Source of the DNA: Gibbula magus
Lineage: Eukaryota; Mollusca; Gastropoda; Trochida; Trochidae
DNA length: 64,000 nt
Reading direction: 5' to 3'
Assembly (NCBI GenBank): GCA_936450465.1
Contig: OW388289.1
Location: forward strand, 79,224,593 to 79,288,592
This document shows, in pieces, positions 1-11,689 of the stretch (positions are counted from its first letter, which is position 1; every line of letters begins with the position of its first letter). Both the position numbers and the translations under genes were made by a program. A model generated the notes under the pieces. That model was not told the DNA's origin. It was given only the letters and a program-made list of their open reading frames with translations, and ran no database searches.

Positions 1-534
1 TTGTGTTTTTGTAACTTATATTTAAATGAGACATTGCTTGTATAATACCCAATATCGCACACATTACATCACCCTCTGTATACAGTATTTTTTTTACTGA
101 AACTAAAATGTTTGGAAGACATGTTATCATAACTTTCATAAGTGCCTCGTACATTTACCACTATAATTAAAAGCTTCCAAAATGTTTATGCAATCAATCG
201 TATATCATAAACACATCAATTAACCGTTTTAAAGTTAACAACTGACTTAAACATTATTAAAAGAAGCCTATAGACGTATGCTCTGTTAAGGTTCATGTTA
301 CATACAAAATGGAATCGATTGCATTCACACTTTCGAGTATACTGAGACCGTTATTGCTGCATTAACCATTAATTGTAGATGCATTGATACCAATTTACAC
401 GTCGGCGAGCTGCGAGCTGCCTATAAACATAAATTTGAATATATCTCTCATTAGACATGTATTCCCAATTATTTCTAGTTATATATCGATAAAAAGGTTG
501 GCAGTCAATAAAAAAATCACTAGCTACAAGCATA
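1..534. other. non-coding, no recognisable feature
   Basis: AT-rich sequence with short ORFs only. I see no domain motif, inverted repeat or tandem repeat before the retrotransposon remnant that begins near 535. Confidence 0.5.
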
Positions 535-1003
535 ATTAATGCTCCACTTCGTGAGGGACATGTACCTTGCTCATTTAAGGCGGCATTGCTTACTCCTCTA
601 CTAAAACATACAACTCGTCACTTTGGACTATTCAAACATTACCGCCCGGTTTCAAATCTAACATTTTTATCCATATTTTTTAATACATAAACGTGTCGTC
701 TCAGGGAGCACAAGTCCAGTCCAATTGTCGAACTGGAACCACTGCAATCAGCACTGCTATCGTGCTGTTCACAATACAGAAACAGCTCTCGTATAGGTTC
801 AAAATGACCTCCTCCAAGCTGTGGACAGTGAAGTGATAGCGCTGCGGTACTTGTACTCCTTGACCTGTCCGCAGCGTTTGATCCGGTGGATCACTCTCTT
901 CTTCTGGACACCCATCACAAGATCGGATTGAAAGGAGTGGCTCTGAAATGGATGATGTTCTATTTATCCGTAGTGTAGTGATAGGAGAACATTCTTCTGA
1001 ACT

Positions 1004-1543
1004 GTGTTGTCTGAAGTATTGGGTTCCACAGGGGTCAGTTTTGCCCCAATACTTTTCACCATATACGCGTCACCTCTTGTGGATCTTATTAGAGAATTCA
1101 GCCTGATCTTCCACCTGCTCGCAGATGATACCCAGCTTTATCTCTCCTTCAGACCCCGTGATGCACCTTCTATCCTAAACACCTTCACAGCACTTGAGAC
1201 ATCGAGGCAATCAATGAGTTCGCATTATCTGAAGCTGAGATTATTGTTATCACACCCAGCCGGATATCGAGATCGCTTTTACTTCCCAACTTTCACATCG
1301 ATGGACATGTCATTGTTCCTAGCAGCCAAGTCAGAAACCTTGGGGTGTTGTTTCGATACAACATTGTCATTCGGGTCACACACCAAAGCAGTCTGCAGGA
1401 AGTCATACTTTTACATACGGAATATCAGTATGATCTGGAAATACATCACTGAAGAAGAAGCAATGACATTAATCACTGCCTATGTGGTATCGCGAATGGA
1501 CTTTTGTAATGGTCTACCATCCCACTGCTTCCAGTCCCTGTAG
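1004..1543 (+). pseudogene. reverse transcriptase fragment (palm/thumb), longest open piece
   Basis: This 179-codon open stretch is the best preserved part of the L2/CR1-like reverse transcriptase. It starts inside the block normally reading VPQGSVLGPILF, seen here with an altered N-terminal edge followed by VSFAPILFTIY. It contains the catalytic ADD of LADDTQLYLSF near residue 41. The rest resembles the thumb and connection region, including ITAYVVSRMDFCNGL, a normal block in these enzymes near the C-terminal end. A stop at 1541-1543 separates it from the following in-frame piece at 1547-1741 (AARVVSETKRHDHNTPVLQKLYWLP), which belongs to the same protein. The annotated start is only the first ATG after decay, not a biological start. 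Confidence 0.8.
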
Positions 1544-1877
1544 AGAGTGCAGAGCTGTGCCGCTCGCGTAGTGTCTGAAACCAAGCGCCATGACCACAAC
1601 ACACCCGTTCTGCAGAAATTATATTGGCTTCCCGTTCAATATCGAATTCAGTTCAAACTCTTGCTCCTAGTTTTTAAATGTCTAAATGAACAAGCTCCAG
1701 AACTTCTACAAGCTTTCTCAAAACCTCAGAGACTTAGATGAACTTCCTTGATTTAAATCTGGACTTCAAACATACTTATTCTCAACTGCATTTGATTGAC
1801 TACCTGACATTTCCATGTGTTGATCACAGCGCTTCAGAGCAGTTTTCTGGTTTTAGCGCTATATATTAAGTATTTTT

Positions 1878-1898
1878 GATGATGATGATGATGATGAT
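1878..1898 (+). repeat. (GAT)7 microsatellite tail of the L2/CR1-like element
   Basis: Seven perfect GAT units directly follow the retrotransposon 3' end. A short tandem repeat is the usual 3' terminus of L2/CR1-type elements, so this marks the downstream border of the insertion. Confidence 0.85.
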
Positions 1899-1905
1899 AA
1901 AGACG

Positions 1906-3149
1906 TTAGAAGATGACACTATGTGAACTAGCGAATTTGGGGAAGTATTACAGGCACTAATAAACTTGATAGTAGTCAATAGCTTATAAATGAAAGGTAA
2001 GTTAAAAAATCAGAGTGTATCTTGTATCGGAGTAATTGTTGCCAAAAAGGGGCCAATAACTTATCCACTCCTCTTGATTTTATTTATGAATGTCAATCTT
2101 TTTGTTACATAATAAAAGCATTGTGGTCCTATTTGTGATGAGAAGTACACGGTTTTCCTGGTTTGTAAAACAAAGGACAGTCTTAGCATATACACTAATT
2201 ATCAATGTAGAACTACATCAAAGAACTAAACAGAGAAGCTCAAGAAACATGCAACACACTGACTAAAACAAGTTCCTCAGATACTTCAGTCGATAGGCGT
2301 TGAACATGATTGTGTCAAGACAAATTGGTTCGGAAATAAATGGTTACTGCGTGTGGCAAATTACCTGTCTGATTCAGAACCGGGAAACATTTTCCCTTTC
2401 CTAAAAACAGACACAAGTTACTTGCATGGTTTTATTTGTTCCATTAATCGCATAAAACCCGTGAAATTACAATAATAATGCTTCTTAATTATATGTGAAA
2501 TGAAAATATTCAAATTCGATTACTTCAAATCAATCAGGGGCAATAAATGAATTATCATTGCAGTATCAACAGTTGTTGCTTGTGATACTGATATTAATGA
2601 CATTTAGATAATTCTTCATTTTGGAAAGAACTAATCCCGTAACGAACATTACCCTGATATGATGTAAATAACTATTGAACCTTCTTTTTTTATCTTCACA
2701 TGATGTTGTCTTGTTTAAACACGGGACATCATTCAACATAGTGAAGCTATTTTGAATCAATAGGGATATGTATGGAGACGTTTACTGAACCAATGTGAAC
2801 TAAGTAAATATTGACTTCAAAGGGCATAATCAGTAAAATTTACTCGACAAACAACCTTTCTGTCAATGTAAGGTTTACCATCTTGACCTTTCGTGATAAG
2901 AATCGATGTAACTGTCCGATGTTCTTTCCGAGTTTTACTTTTACATTTCAAAGAGCAAGTCGCAAATATAAAATGCAGTACATGTGACAGAGTAAGGAAA
3001 ATACCAATCTTAGTTTTATCATTATTGTCTTAAAATTCATTGTCATTTTAATCAACGAAATAATTATTTCATTTCTCGCAAATCGAGAGCTTCATGTAAG
3101 TCAGATGCCAACTGTTTGCAACCGTTCCTACTTCAGAACCTCAACTCAA
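1906..3149. other. non-coding, no recognisable feature
   Basis: AT-rich sequence with only short ORFs lacking recognisable motifs. No inverted or tandem repeat was noticed. Confidence 0.45.
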
Positions 3150-3480
3150 ATAAAAATGCCCGAAAGGCCCGATGGGCTTATGACAAGGCATGGCGTTCGT
3201 CTGTCCGTCCGTAAACTTTCCACTATTTTGAGTTCTTCTCCAGAACCAATGATTGTAGAGAGCTGACATGTTATGTGCATACTCCTTGGCTAAAGGGGAT
3301 TCTCAATTAAGTATGTGATGTGGTGACCTTGTGACCTTAAATGATGGTCACAGTGTATGGAAGGAGATCTGTGCCATAAATGAAGACATGTTGACTTGTA
3401 ACATGTAAAGTGTAACATGTCGTTCTCAACCATACAAGTCTCGATAAGACAAGTCCAACCATGCAAAACTAACATTTTAA
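3150..3480 (-). mobile_element. pearl-like (HINE-type) element, family A, copy 1, degraded
   Basis: Read on the minus strand, the element ends with a GTCCGTCC-type run and then a GC-rich hairpin region (GCCCATCGGGCC, 3158-3175). The preceding core carries 'AGCTCTCTA' and 'CCAAGGAGTATGCAC' blocks. The same sequence occurs at 33400-33908 on the other strand and, without the hairpin end, at 11690-12010 and 15180-15345. Core repeat, tetranucleotide run, then hairpin is the layout of bivalve pearl elements, which are non-autonomous and have no coding capacity. Only about one core unit remains here. Confidence 0.6.
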
Positions 3481-4088
3481 TCCTGTCAATCGTAACCTCC
3501 CATTCCTAACTTTACAAAGTTGAAATGTAATTCTAGAAATCGTCAAAGTCGAAAAGTCAACTTGTCATTTTAATTATTAAATCTAAATAATATGCACATT
3601 TTGTAATGTTAGAAGTTACGTTTGACAAATGAAAAATGGAAAATGAAGAGTTGCAAAGTCAGCTTTGTAAAACGGACTTCAGCATTTCGAGACTGACACG
3701 ACTTGCATAGTTGCGAATGCAATGTTTCAAATTACATCTCTACATGAATTCACATTGACCATATTGGGAAGTTTCCCGAACATTGCCGATGCCGAGGCAT
3801 TTGCAATAGAACGAGATCTCCCTTGCCACTGTCCCAGATGGGGAATCCCTTAGTCTATTTTGAGCCCAACGCTGAACGAGTTGACCACGTCCCCTGAAAT
3901 CAAGGGACGTAACTCTTCATCTCTTGTTATGTCCTACAAACAAACGCACGTTGTCAGTTCACGGAGCGCTACTGTCACTTATAATTACATTCCATGTGAT
4001 AGTGTCGCTTACTTATTTAATGCCAAACGAAAATACTAATTGAAAATTAATTCTTAGGTATTCTAATTATTATCTCAATACATTTTAA

Positions 4089-4151
4089 GGACATTTGACA
4101 AACAATTATTTGTGTTGCAACGCAACAAAAATAATTGTTTGTCAAATGTCC
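4089..4151. repeat. 63-bp near-perfect palindrome
   Basis: The left arm GGACATTTGACAAACAATTA.. (4089-4118) is mirrored by the right arm at 4122-4151. The two 30-bp arms differ at a single base and flank a 3-base centre. Arms this clean suggest a recent miniature palindromic insertion or a sequence kept as a hairpin. No coding potential and no obvious target-site duplication were found. Confidence 0.85.
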
Positions 4152-4159
4152 ATAAAAGG

Positions 4160-5880
4160 TACTTGATATTGAAAGTAAACGTTAGTGGGGAAGAAATTGA
4201 AAGAAATACATAAGCCAGTGTTGACAACTTTATTATTAATTTTAAAATATTTTAAATCTACCACAAAGCATACTTCTTTAAAAAATGCATTTCACTTTAA
4301 TTATAACTGAAAACTGTTCTGAGTACCAATACTTCTTATTCTTACAGACAAATAATCAAGGGGAAATGTTCTTTAGCTGAAATTAATTTATCTCTTTTAA
4401 TTATTTTACAAACTTTTGTCAACTAGTTTAAATTATTTTTTGGTTTTGAATATGTTAATTTATCTATTTTCATTTACTTATCAAGCAAACTATATTTTTA
4501 GTATTTGAAGCAGTGAAAAGTCCATTTGTCCATGATTAATATGTCCATTAAATCGATATAAAGAATCAAATTACTGAATTCAAGTATGAAATGTAAATCA
4601 TAAGCCTAGATCAGTTGTTTCACACTTTAAACAATCAACCTTCAACTTCTACATGCCAAAATATGAAAATAATTATAAATAAAGAATGCAAACTGAAAAT
4701 AGAATTGTATCACTGGTAATTTCAAAAATATAATTGCACTGTTGAATTTAAACATTGAATCGAGTGTAACATATACAGGATATTAAAAAAAAAATTAAAA
4801 ACGTACAATTTCACTAAACTGGTCATTCATGAATACATTGACATGCGTATTGTTTTCAATAAATTAAATATGTGTTTTATTAACTCAAATATGAAACGAT
4901 GATAATTTTTATTTAGATAATAATTCCGATAATTTATGTTTTACAACAATATGTCTCCCCTAAACATACGTCTTTGCCGTGTCTATTTAACACTTTTGTT
5001 TTTTAGTCATTCATGTAACAAACTCATTGTAGTCGAAATATATATCAAATTATTAATTTAAAAGTTGAAAGAAAAGAAATGTTCATTCCATTAATGTGTT
5101 GTCAAGGAGAAACACAACACAATCCGGCCCGAAGTTGCAGAATGTGCTTCTTTATACACATATTTCAAGGATTAGTGTGTTTGAAAAGTCCAGAAACTGT
5201 ACTAAGAGTGTGACAGTTTTAAATGTTCAGTATATATCTATAAATAGAGCAATCTACACAAGAAGAGAGCTGCTGAAAATGAAAATAAGTCATTCAAATA
5301 TGTGTTCTTTCTCTAAATCTGAAACAGAAAGTTTCCAATGTTTTCATAAATGTAATCACGTAAATGAATTTTGGGGGAATCGAAAGCTTCATGAACAATC
5401 GTCTTTAATCACTCAAAACTGTTGCTTGTGTGAGATCATGCGATATCTACATTGTAGATAACGCTAAAATCATATCATCATAATCTCATTATATAATCAG
5501 TTAATGACAGTTAATTTGTAACTTTTATGAACTCGTGTTGATATATTTGATATCAGAAGACACTTGGTGAAATTCTCGATATATACTCTGATATTATCAT
5601 ATCATTACAGTACCTCCAAAAAAGTTCAATATCCATAGAAAGTGTAGTAAATATTGTCAAGGATGTATCTAATTTTGCAAACATTATTCGCACGTACATT
5701 AAAAGCAACGCCTTCTTTCCATGCTAAAGGGAATTTTTTAAACAATATTTCCAGGTTTAAAAATTGTGTCTTAGCTCTGCACATCCTTTATGTGTGTTTC
5801 ACTTTTGTCTGTAAACATGTACCTGTGAAATGAACTTAATAAAACATTTGAAAATAATGTTTCATTGAGCTATACCTTAC
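4160..5880. other. non-coding, very AT-rich; one unsupported 121-codon ORF
   Basis: The stretch is strongly AT-rich with no recognised repeat family. An ORF at 5096-5461 (+) reads through 121 codons but is rich in Ser, Lys and Cys without any motif I recognise. I see neither a good splice context nor a homologue, so I do not call it a gene. Confidence 0.45.
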
Positions 5881-5884
5881 GGAT

Positions 5885-5945
5885 TTATAGTTCTGCCCCA
5901 GAAAGGAATCCATGCATGTTGCGTTTCCATGGAAACGGGGAAAAC
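5885..5945 (+). repeat. fragment of pearl-like family D core unit
   Basis: The sequence from 'TAGTTCTGCCCCAGAAAGGA' to 'TTTCCATGGAAACGGGG' matches the core unit of the element at 10105-10682 ('GTTCTGCTCCGGAAACGAA' .. 'TTTCTATGGAAACG'). Neither the ACGG run nor the hairpin is present, so this is an isolated, diverged core unit. Confidence 0.4.
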
Positions 5946-6377
5946 AAATACTGAACTGTGACCAGTGTTGCGACGATCCAAAAGCTGAGACAGGAACATG
6001 TCAATCATTTTGTGGACCCACCCACATCAAAGCAGTCCGTGACACTGACAGTAATATATGTTTCGAAACCCCTTGAAAATACGTAAGGTTTATTTTGAAA
6101 AGTTACAAGTATTTATCATCATGTATTTATTTCCAAAATGTCGATAAATTATCTAGATATAATCGAATGTGAAAAAAATGTCCCGACCAACTGGGTTTTT
6201 TTGTGTTATTATTTTTTTTTTTTTACAAAAGACGCAATGTTTTCTTTATACCAATTTGATACAGACTGTCTTACTTATGAAGGCATTAAACATGTAGTTT
6301 TATATCATGCCAACTCATTATACATGTATAGGTATCATTATACCCGATTGTAAACTGTGCAATCCTGTATACGCCCA

Positions 6378-6404
6378 CCCCCCCCCCCCCCCCCCCCCCC
6401 CCCC
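6378..6404 (+). repeat. 27-bp poly-C tract
   Basis: An uninterrupted run of 27 C residues sits in AT-rich DNA and is followed by a C/T-rich stretch to about 6480. Such runs are length-polymorphic and error-prone in sequencing, so the exact length is unreliable. Confidence 0.9.
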
Positions 6405-6499
6405 ATTATCAAATACTTACTCTCCCTATTCTATTTACCCCTTTTCTCCCCAACCCACTTCTCTATACGCTGCCCCTTTTGAAAATAGTGAACACAAAC

Positions 6500-7870
6500 T
6501 AAACTGAAAGAAATGTTACACCTCTTTCAATTTGAATATCACTAAAAGTTATGAGCTCAGGGGAATTCGGTTCGTTGTGTTTCAAACTCCCATGTATTAG
6601 GCATCAGGTGCTAAAATAACAGACTTGAGAATCCACTGATAATTATGTTAACGCCATATTTTCAAGAGTGGGGTTAAGTTTCCTATTTTCGATCATTCAC
6701 AAAAAAACAACAAAGACATATTTCAATCATGAATTCTATGCAATAGTGTATTTTATCAGTATATGGTATGACTGTCGTTGGCATTCAAGCAAGCGTGAAC
6801 TGTTCGCCTCAAAGAAAACGTCAGTTGTCAGATGAAAGCAAGTGGTATTCGTCTCAATTCGTCCATCAACGCAGCAATAAGTTGTTGACGTGTACGAGGT
6901 TGTTGCTGTCGTAACCGGATCCTTCGATCAATGTAGTCCCAGTGGTGCTCAATGGGATTCATGTCCGGCGATCTGACAGGCCAAGGCAAAATCTGAATGG
7001 TGTTGAAGTTGAGGCACTGTAACGTCTGTCTTTTTACAGGAGGTCGAGCATTATCCTGTTGAAACAGCGTGTATTAGGATTCCGGTTCATGAAAGGCGTG
7101 ACCACTGGCTGAAGAACCCTGTCAATGCACCTTTGTGAGATTTCCGTCAATCACAACGAGGTCAGTGGTTGCGGTGCCGTGTATTCCGCCCTAGACCATG
7201 ACGCTGCCTCCACCGAAGGAAATAACCTTATGTACGCAGCACCGTGCCTTCTCCCGTCCGCGCTGTGCAATTGGAACGGGCTTTCACGTTCATTTCATGC
7301 GCGGTAAACTTCCAGTGGCTATGTTTTGGAGATTCTTCAGTTTTAAAACACAAAGGTGTAAAATTGTCATTATATTTATTTAGTGAGATTAAGTAACAAA
7401 TTAACCTGTTTAAAAGCTTCCCAAAACCGTTGAAAGACATTTGTATGAAATCCTTTATCTTAGAATACTGGAATGAAGAGACATTACGAATCTCAGTGTT
7501 TAGTAAATGATTTTAAACGAAAATAACATTTAACTCGTTTCCAAAACATGACTGAATGCATTGTGAGTTTTTTTTTTGTGTGTTTTTTTTTATCAAAAGG
7601 CATTATTTCAGTAACCAATAACACTTTGGCGAACTTTCACACCAGTTTATACGATTTTCCGATCCATTTTCTGTGATCGAAAATAGGAAAATTGACCCTA
7701 CCAATGAAAACATACCAATGACATTATTATCAGTAAATTATCAAGTTTTAGCACAAAATACATGTTATTGAATGTTAAAACACAACTTACTAAATTCCTC
7801 CATGCACATAACTTTTAGTGATATTCAAATTGAAAGTGGTGTAACATTTCATTTGGCGTTCAGTTTATTT
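6500..7870 (-). mobile_element. Tc1-like DNA transposon with long inverted ends
   Basis: The outer inverted repeat pairs 6510-6553 with 7807-7850. Similarity extends inward: the 'TTTCCTATTTTCGATCA' block near 6680-6696 is inverted near 7674-7690. The terminal repeats are therefore roughly 200 bp each, and the element is about 1.37 kb. A Tc1-type transposase remnant on the minus strand lies between them. Long ends around a DD34E transposase fit the Tc1 group. In-frame stops show this copy cannot move on its own. Confidence 0.75.
6828..7290 (-). pseudogene. Tc1-like transposase, C-terminal half, broken
   Basis: The minus-strand translation gives GGGSVMV(stop)GG, then TTDLVVIDGNL, then after a frameshift IDRVLQPVVTPFMNRN, CFQQDNARP, and finally RSPDMNPIEHHWDYIDRRI with a stop at 6828-6830. 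The Asp of QQDNARP and the Glu of NPIEHHWD are 34 residues apart, matching the DD34E catalytic triad of Tc1 transposases, which cut and rejoin the transposon ends. The first catalytic Asp and the N-terminal DNA-binding half are missing. One internal stop and one frameshift separate the pieces. It lies between the long inverted ends of its own element. Confidence 0.85.
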
Positions 7871-7899
7871 AATTGAAAGACTTTTAGATTATTTTCTTC

Positions 7900-8320
7900 A
7901 AGAATGACCTAGACACCTGGTGTCGACGAGGAACTAACACACCATTGCAGCTCGATCAAGTGTTGTCAGACAGGGCAATGTCCATTGTCTATTATCAATG
8001 TAGCACTTGTCAGAGCTCTTCAATGCAGAAGTTCGTTTTAGGAGGCAGACCGCAGGATTCCGTCATGTCAGCGGACGGGAGGAGGCACGTTGCTGCGTAC
8101 ATGAGGTTATTTCCTTCGATGGAGGCAGCGTCATGGTCTTGGGCGGAATACACGGCACCGCAACCACTGACCTCGTTGTGATTGACGGAAATCTCACACA
8201 GGTACATTGACAGGGTTCTTCAGCAAGTGGTCACGCCTTTCATGAACCGGAATCATGCAGACCGTCATGTGGTGAAACTCTGAAAGAACAGTGCCTTACC
8301 ATCATGAAGGCCAAAGAGCT
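7900..8320 (+). pseudogene. Tc1-like transposase fragment, opposite orientation
   Basis: The plus-strand translation gives FNAEVRFRR, then EEARCCVHEVISFDGGSVMV, then HGTATTDLVVIDGNL, and after a frameshift RYIDRVLQQVVTPFMNRN. This is the central part of the same transposase family as the minus-strand copy at 6828-7290. The two copies are closely similar at the nucleotide level over the shared part (about 7070-7290 inverted against 8050-8270). This copy begins right after the inverted end at 7850-7870 and has no recognisable end of its own. It could be a second truncated insertion or a duplicated and inverted part of the first. Confidence 0.8.
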
Positions 8321-8490
8321 GTCCTGAAATTAATAATCTTCTCGGTTAGAATAAACATTTCAATTTAAATCGTCGTTGGGATTGCTGAAAGTAACATTGA
8401 AGAACATTGATCACTCACTCTGAAAATGAATGCCAATGACAATGTACCTATACTAATTGTTGCGGCTTATCTGAATAAACATCATTCGAA

Positions 8491-8552
8491 AGTTCACGAA
8501 TATGTCTGGACTTGCCGAAATAGTTCACGAATATGTCTGGACTTGCCGAAAG
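8491..8552 (+). repeat. 31-bp tandem duplication
   Basis: The 31-bp unit beginning AGTTCACGAATATGTCTGGA is repeated twice head to tail with no differences seen, indicating a recent small tandem duplication. Confidence 0.9.
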
Positions 8553-9547
8553 TGTTAATTATGACTAGAACATATCAGCAAGTCGATCATATCCGAGATG
8601 AACGATTTACCTTGTCCTCACAAAATGTCAATGTGTCCGTAGACATATATTCAAGTGTTGCTGGTCATGTAATTTTGATTAGGTGGGTGGGTTGAGAAGC
8701 GAGTGAATGTGGAGTGAGAATAGATTAGAAAGTGTAGTTGAACAGAGGGAACAAGAGTGATTTGAGAGATAAATGATTGGATGGAGTGGGATACTACCTT
8801 CGTTATGCACAATAGAACAGTACGACGATATTTTTAAAAGCATGGAATGAATGAATATGAAAGGAAAAATAACTATTTTTTATCGAATTACATTTTATAA
8901 TGACTTCAAAACTCTCATGCATCTCTCCATGCAGGGAAGTTAGCCTTGGCTCTTGAGAGGTTCAAACAGTCTAGCCTAGACGACAACTCTCAACAACGAT
9001 GCTTTCTTGTCTTTAACCAGATGGTTAACCCCCAACTTAGTTCTCATTGCAGGATTTGCCAAAAAGCTAAGAACGGATCTTCCTGAACATGTTGACCCAC
9101 AAAGCACAATGCACTAAACGAGGCGGTTGTTAAATCGCATTGCAGAAACTGACGGACAGACATTTCTCGTCACATGTTTGGACAAAGCGAATTCTATTAT
9201 ACAAAGTCTTACTTGGAAGAAGATGATATTAAGGAGAGAATGAAACAGACCAACCTCCTATGACAACATGTGAAGAGTTAACTTGAAGATACAGCCTTGA
9301 ATAATAACAGCCATTATCAGCTCAAGACGTGAACCTGACAATTTGTCACTGGATTAATGAGCAGTAAATCATCAGATAAAGCTCAACAAAAACAAAGACT
9401 TGAAGTGGTTTCACTGTGTCACATCTTGGTTCTGCACCTTAACCTTTTATTAAGATCACCTAAGGGCTGTTCATTCATCAAACTACAAGATCCAAAGTTT
9501 TACTGAAAGACTTATTTAAACTTGGATTTTCAGCATCCTGTGATCAA

Positions 9548-10081
9548 GTGATGATGCCTGACAAATTAGCAGTGCTTTCAAAATCTATCGACGACCTTCA
9601 TCGAGGTATTGAAACACACATCAGTGGATTTTGTCAGTGGGTAGCTGATAACTTCGATTACAATGAGAAAACAGGATACAACACGACACATGTAAAGGGT
9701 ATTATTGCTGACTCAAGCCTCAAAACACAAGACAGTCTACAATCAAAACAACTGCTGACATTGCATCTTCTGGAGATTTTAGGAAAATCACTCGGCCATA
9801 TAAAGCAGGCAACTCTTAATCTACTGTCCAAAAGGAAATCGGAAATTGAAGAACCTCCTTATGCCCGATACCCTTTAGATGCTTTCAAATTCAAGATTTC
9901 AAGTGGCGCCAAACTGGCAAGGAATAATATCAGAGATGGTCAGAGATTCATGGTGAATGTCTCTGTTCATCAATTCTGTATCACCCAATCCTTCTATATC
10001 CACAAACAGAAGAAGCAATTCACAGTACCGTGGTGTTTATTGACAAACAGTGACAGAAATATGGACAATGCTGACATTTGA
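9548..10081 (+). pseudogene. 177-codon open piece of the decayed multicopy-family gene
   Basis: This is the longest surviving open stretch of the 9.1-11.7 kb remnant. Residues about 28-55 (CQWVADNFDYNEKTGY.. to ..VKGIIA) match the 'aDNxDxN' block. The middle is Lys/Leu-rich and shows no membrane segment or zinc motif. It ends at a stop about 25 bp before the first base of the inserted pearl-like element, so its C-terminus is probably set by decay. The ATG at 9548 is followed by two more Met codons, but nothing shows it is a true start. It could also be a single large exon of a diverged live gene. Confidence 0.4.
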
Positions 10082-10104
10082 CCAATCATATATTCTAAGG
10101 GGTA

Positions 10105-10682
10105 CAACATATGAGAAGACAAGAGTCATCAGAAGATGACATATCCCACCGGTTCCACAAAATTTGTAAAACACATCTTTTACAGATATTTGTGTATCTA
10201 CTACCGTACTTCAGTTAGTGGGTATTACAGAGTTTCAGGAATGTTAAGGGTTTTAGACTTCTGCTCCAGAAGCAGTCAAAATCAACAACAACCAACATCC
10301 CTCTAATGTTTCTATGGAAACAGAAAAAAAAAAATTCAGAAAAAATCTGATAATATCAAAAGGCACCACTTCAGTCAATGGGTAATACACATGCAAAGTT
10401 GATGAACGGTTTTGGAGCTGTGCTCCGGAAACGAACCTGTCTCTGAACAAAGTCCAACTTCAACATGTTTCTATGGAAACGTAAAAAAAGAAAATTTTCA
10501 GCAATCTGAAAATATCAAAAGGCACCACTTCATTTGGTGGGTAATACACATGCAAAGTTTCAGAAAGATATCATGAATGGTTTTCGAGTTCTGCTCCGGA
10601 AACGAAATGATTACGGACGGACGGTCGGACAGACGGACGGGGCGATGACTATATCCCACGGTATTACATACCGGTGGGATAA
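10105..10682 (+). mobile_element. pearl-like (HINE-type) element, family D
   Basis: A left end containing 'ATATCCCACCGG' (about 10140-10152) is followed by tandem core units of about 160 bp. 'CTCCGGAAACGAA'-type blocks lie at about 10263, 10422 and 10590, each upstream of 'GTTTCTATGGAAAC'. An ACGG-rich run (10613-10640) follows. The element ends at an imperfect hairpin at 10652-10681 (TATCCCACGGT .. ACCGGTGGGATA). Core repeats, ACGG run and hairpin in this order are diagnostic of pearl-like elements. The left edge is an estimate. It is inserted within the decayed gene remnant. Confidence 0.7.
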
Positions 10683-11110
10683 CAATCCAATTAAGTTTCA
10701 ACACCTATGTACAACTGCGTCTAGGAGGATTCCATCAACTGTTTATTCTGGTTGTATGGTTCATTGTTTATGCCAAGGACACATTAGCTAAGATGTTTGA
10801 AAGAAAAGCAGACACTAAAAGTCTCCCAGAAGCATGTGATCCCAGATGTCACAGTCACATTTTGGAAGATGCATTTAGCCTGATGAAAGAACAGACTACA
10901 CCAAGAACATTCAAATACTGCCAAATTGAGGTTAAACTTCCATGTGTTTTCTATCTGCTGTCCATATGTTAATACGAGCTGAAGGAACAGGAAGATGGTT
11001 TTGAGAGAGAACTCATATACATAACTTCTTACTTGCATCCCTGGTTCGTCCCAGTGATAGGACTTCATGAGATCTCAATGGTACTTGTTGTAAATGCCTT
11101 TTCTTGAATT

Positions 11111-11202
11111 AAATGTTTATTTGTCTCGTGTGTTATATTTATATCAAATTTGCCCAAAATGTTTATTTGTCTCGTGTGTTATATTTATATCAAATTTGCC
11201 CA
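11111..11202 (+). repeat. 46-bp tandem duplication
   Basis: A 46-bp unit containing TTTATTTGTCTCGTGTGTTA is present twice in direct tandem with essentially no differences, a recent slippage or unequal-exchange product. Confidence 0.9.
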
Positions 11203-11689
11203 TTTTATTTTGGCTGTTGAGAAGACGGGACAGGGAAAGGCGAGACCCTCAGTCTCCGGGCTGCTCTGCTTTTCGCGCAAATGCTAATCAAGTCTTAATC
11301 TTTGTCGTATCTTTCAGGATTCTAAGGATATGCATTCCATCTTAGAGTTTCCGAAGGCTCACAACCATTTTAAAGATGGAGGAAATGCCCAGCTCAGGAA
11401 CATAGTAACTAGTCTCAATGCTTACGACCATGTCAATATCGACAAAGTATTGACAGTAGACATCGTTATCCATGGCGATCGAACCAACATATAGTTTGAA
11501 GCAGTTACATTTTGCTGTACTGAAGAAACTAGAAAAAACTTTCAGACGGATATCTTATCCGTTAGTCGGTCACAGAGATTATCAAATACTGTTGTTTCAT
11601 GCTTGTGTCTCGGGACCTCCATCTGCAAGTGTGGTCAGCTTTGAACTTTCAGCGGTTGCCCTTGCATCTATTCATGAAGATGGTTCAAT

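Larger units (their letters stand above)
535..1905 (+). mobile_element. decayed L2/CR1-like non-LTR retrotransposon, reverse transcriptase part
   Basis: Conceptual translation across several frames gives reverse transcriptase blocks in the correct order. An N-terminal palm block ending in YRPVSNL lies near 640-660. The block LLDLSAAFDPVDHSLLL lies near 858-905 and holds the first catalytic Asp. A G-S-V/PILFTIY block is near 1030-1065. LADDTQLYLSF, the YADD-type catalytic site with Y changed to L, is near 1120-1147. The C-terminal HDHNTPVLQKLYWLPV block is near 1590-1640. The 3' end has the 'GCGCTATATA' type sequence followed by a (GAT)7 tail, as in L2/CR1-like elements that end in short tandem repeats rather than poly-A. 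Several stops and frameshifts and the lack of the 5' endonuclease region mark it as dead and 5'-truncated. Such enzymes copy element RNA at a nicked chromosomal target. The exact clade (L2, CR1 or related) is uncertain. Confidence 0.85.

Noticed and set aside
5096..5461. 121-codon ORF
   Set aside because: No recognisable motif, AT-driven composition and no splice context.
6307..6507. ORF with a proline run
   Set aside because: The Pro run is translation of the poly-C tract, and no other coding signal is present.
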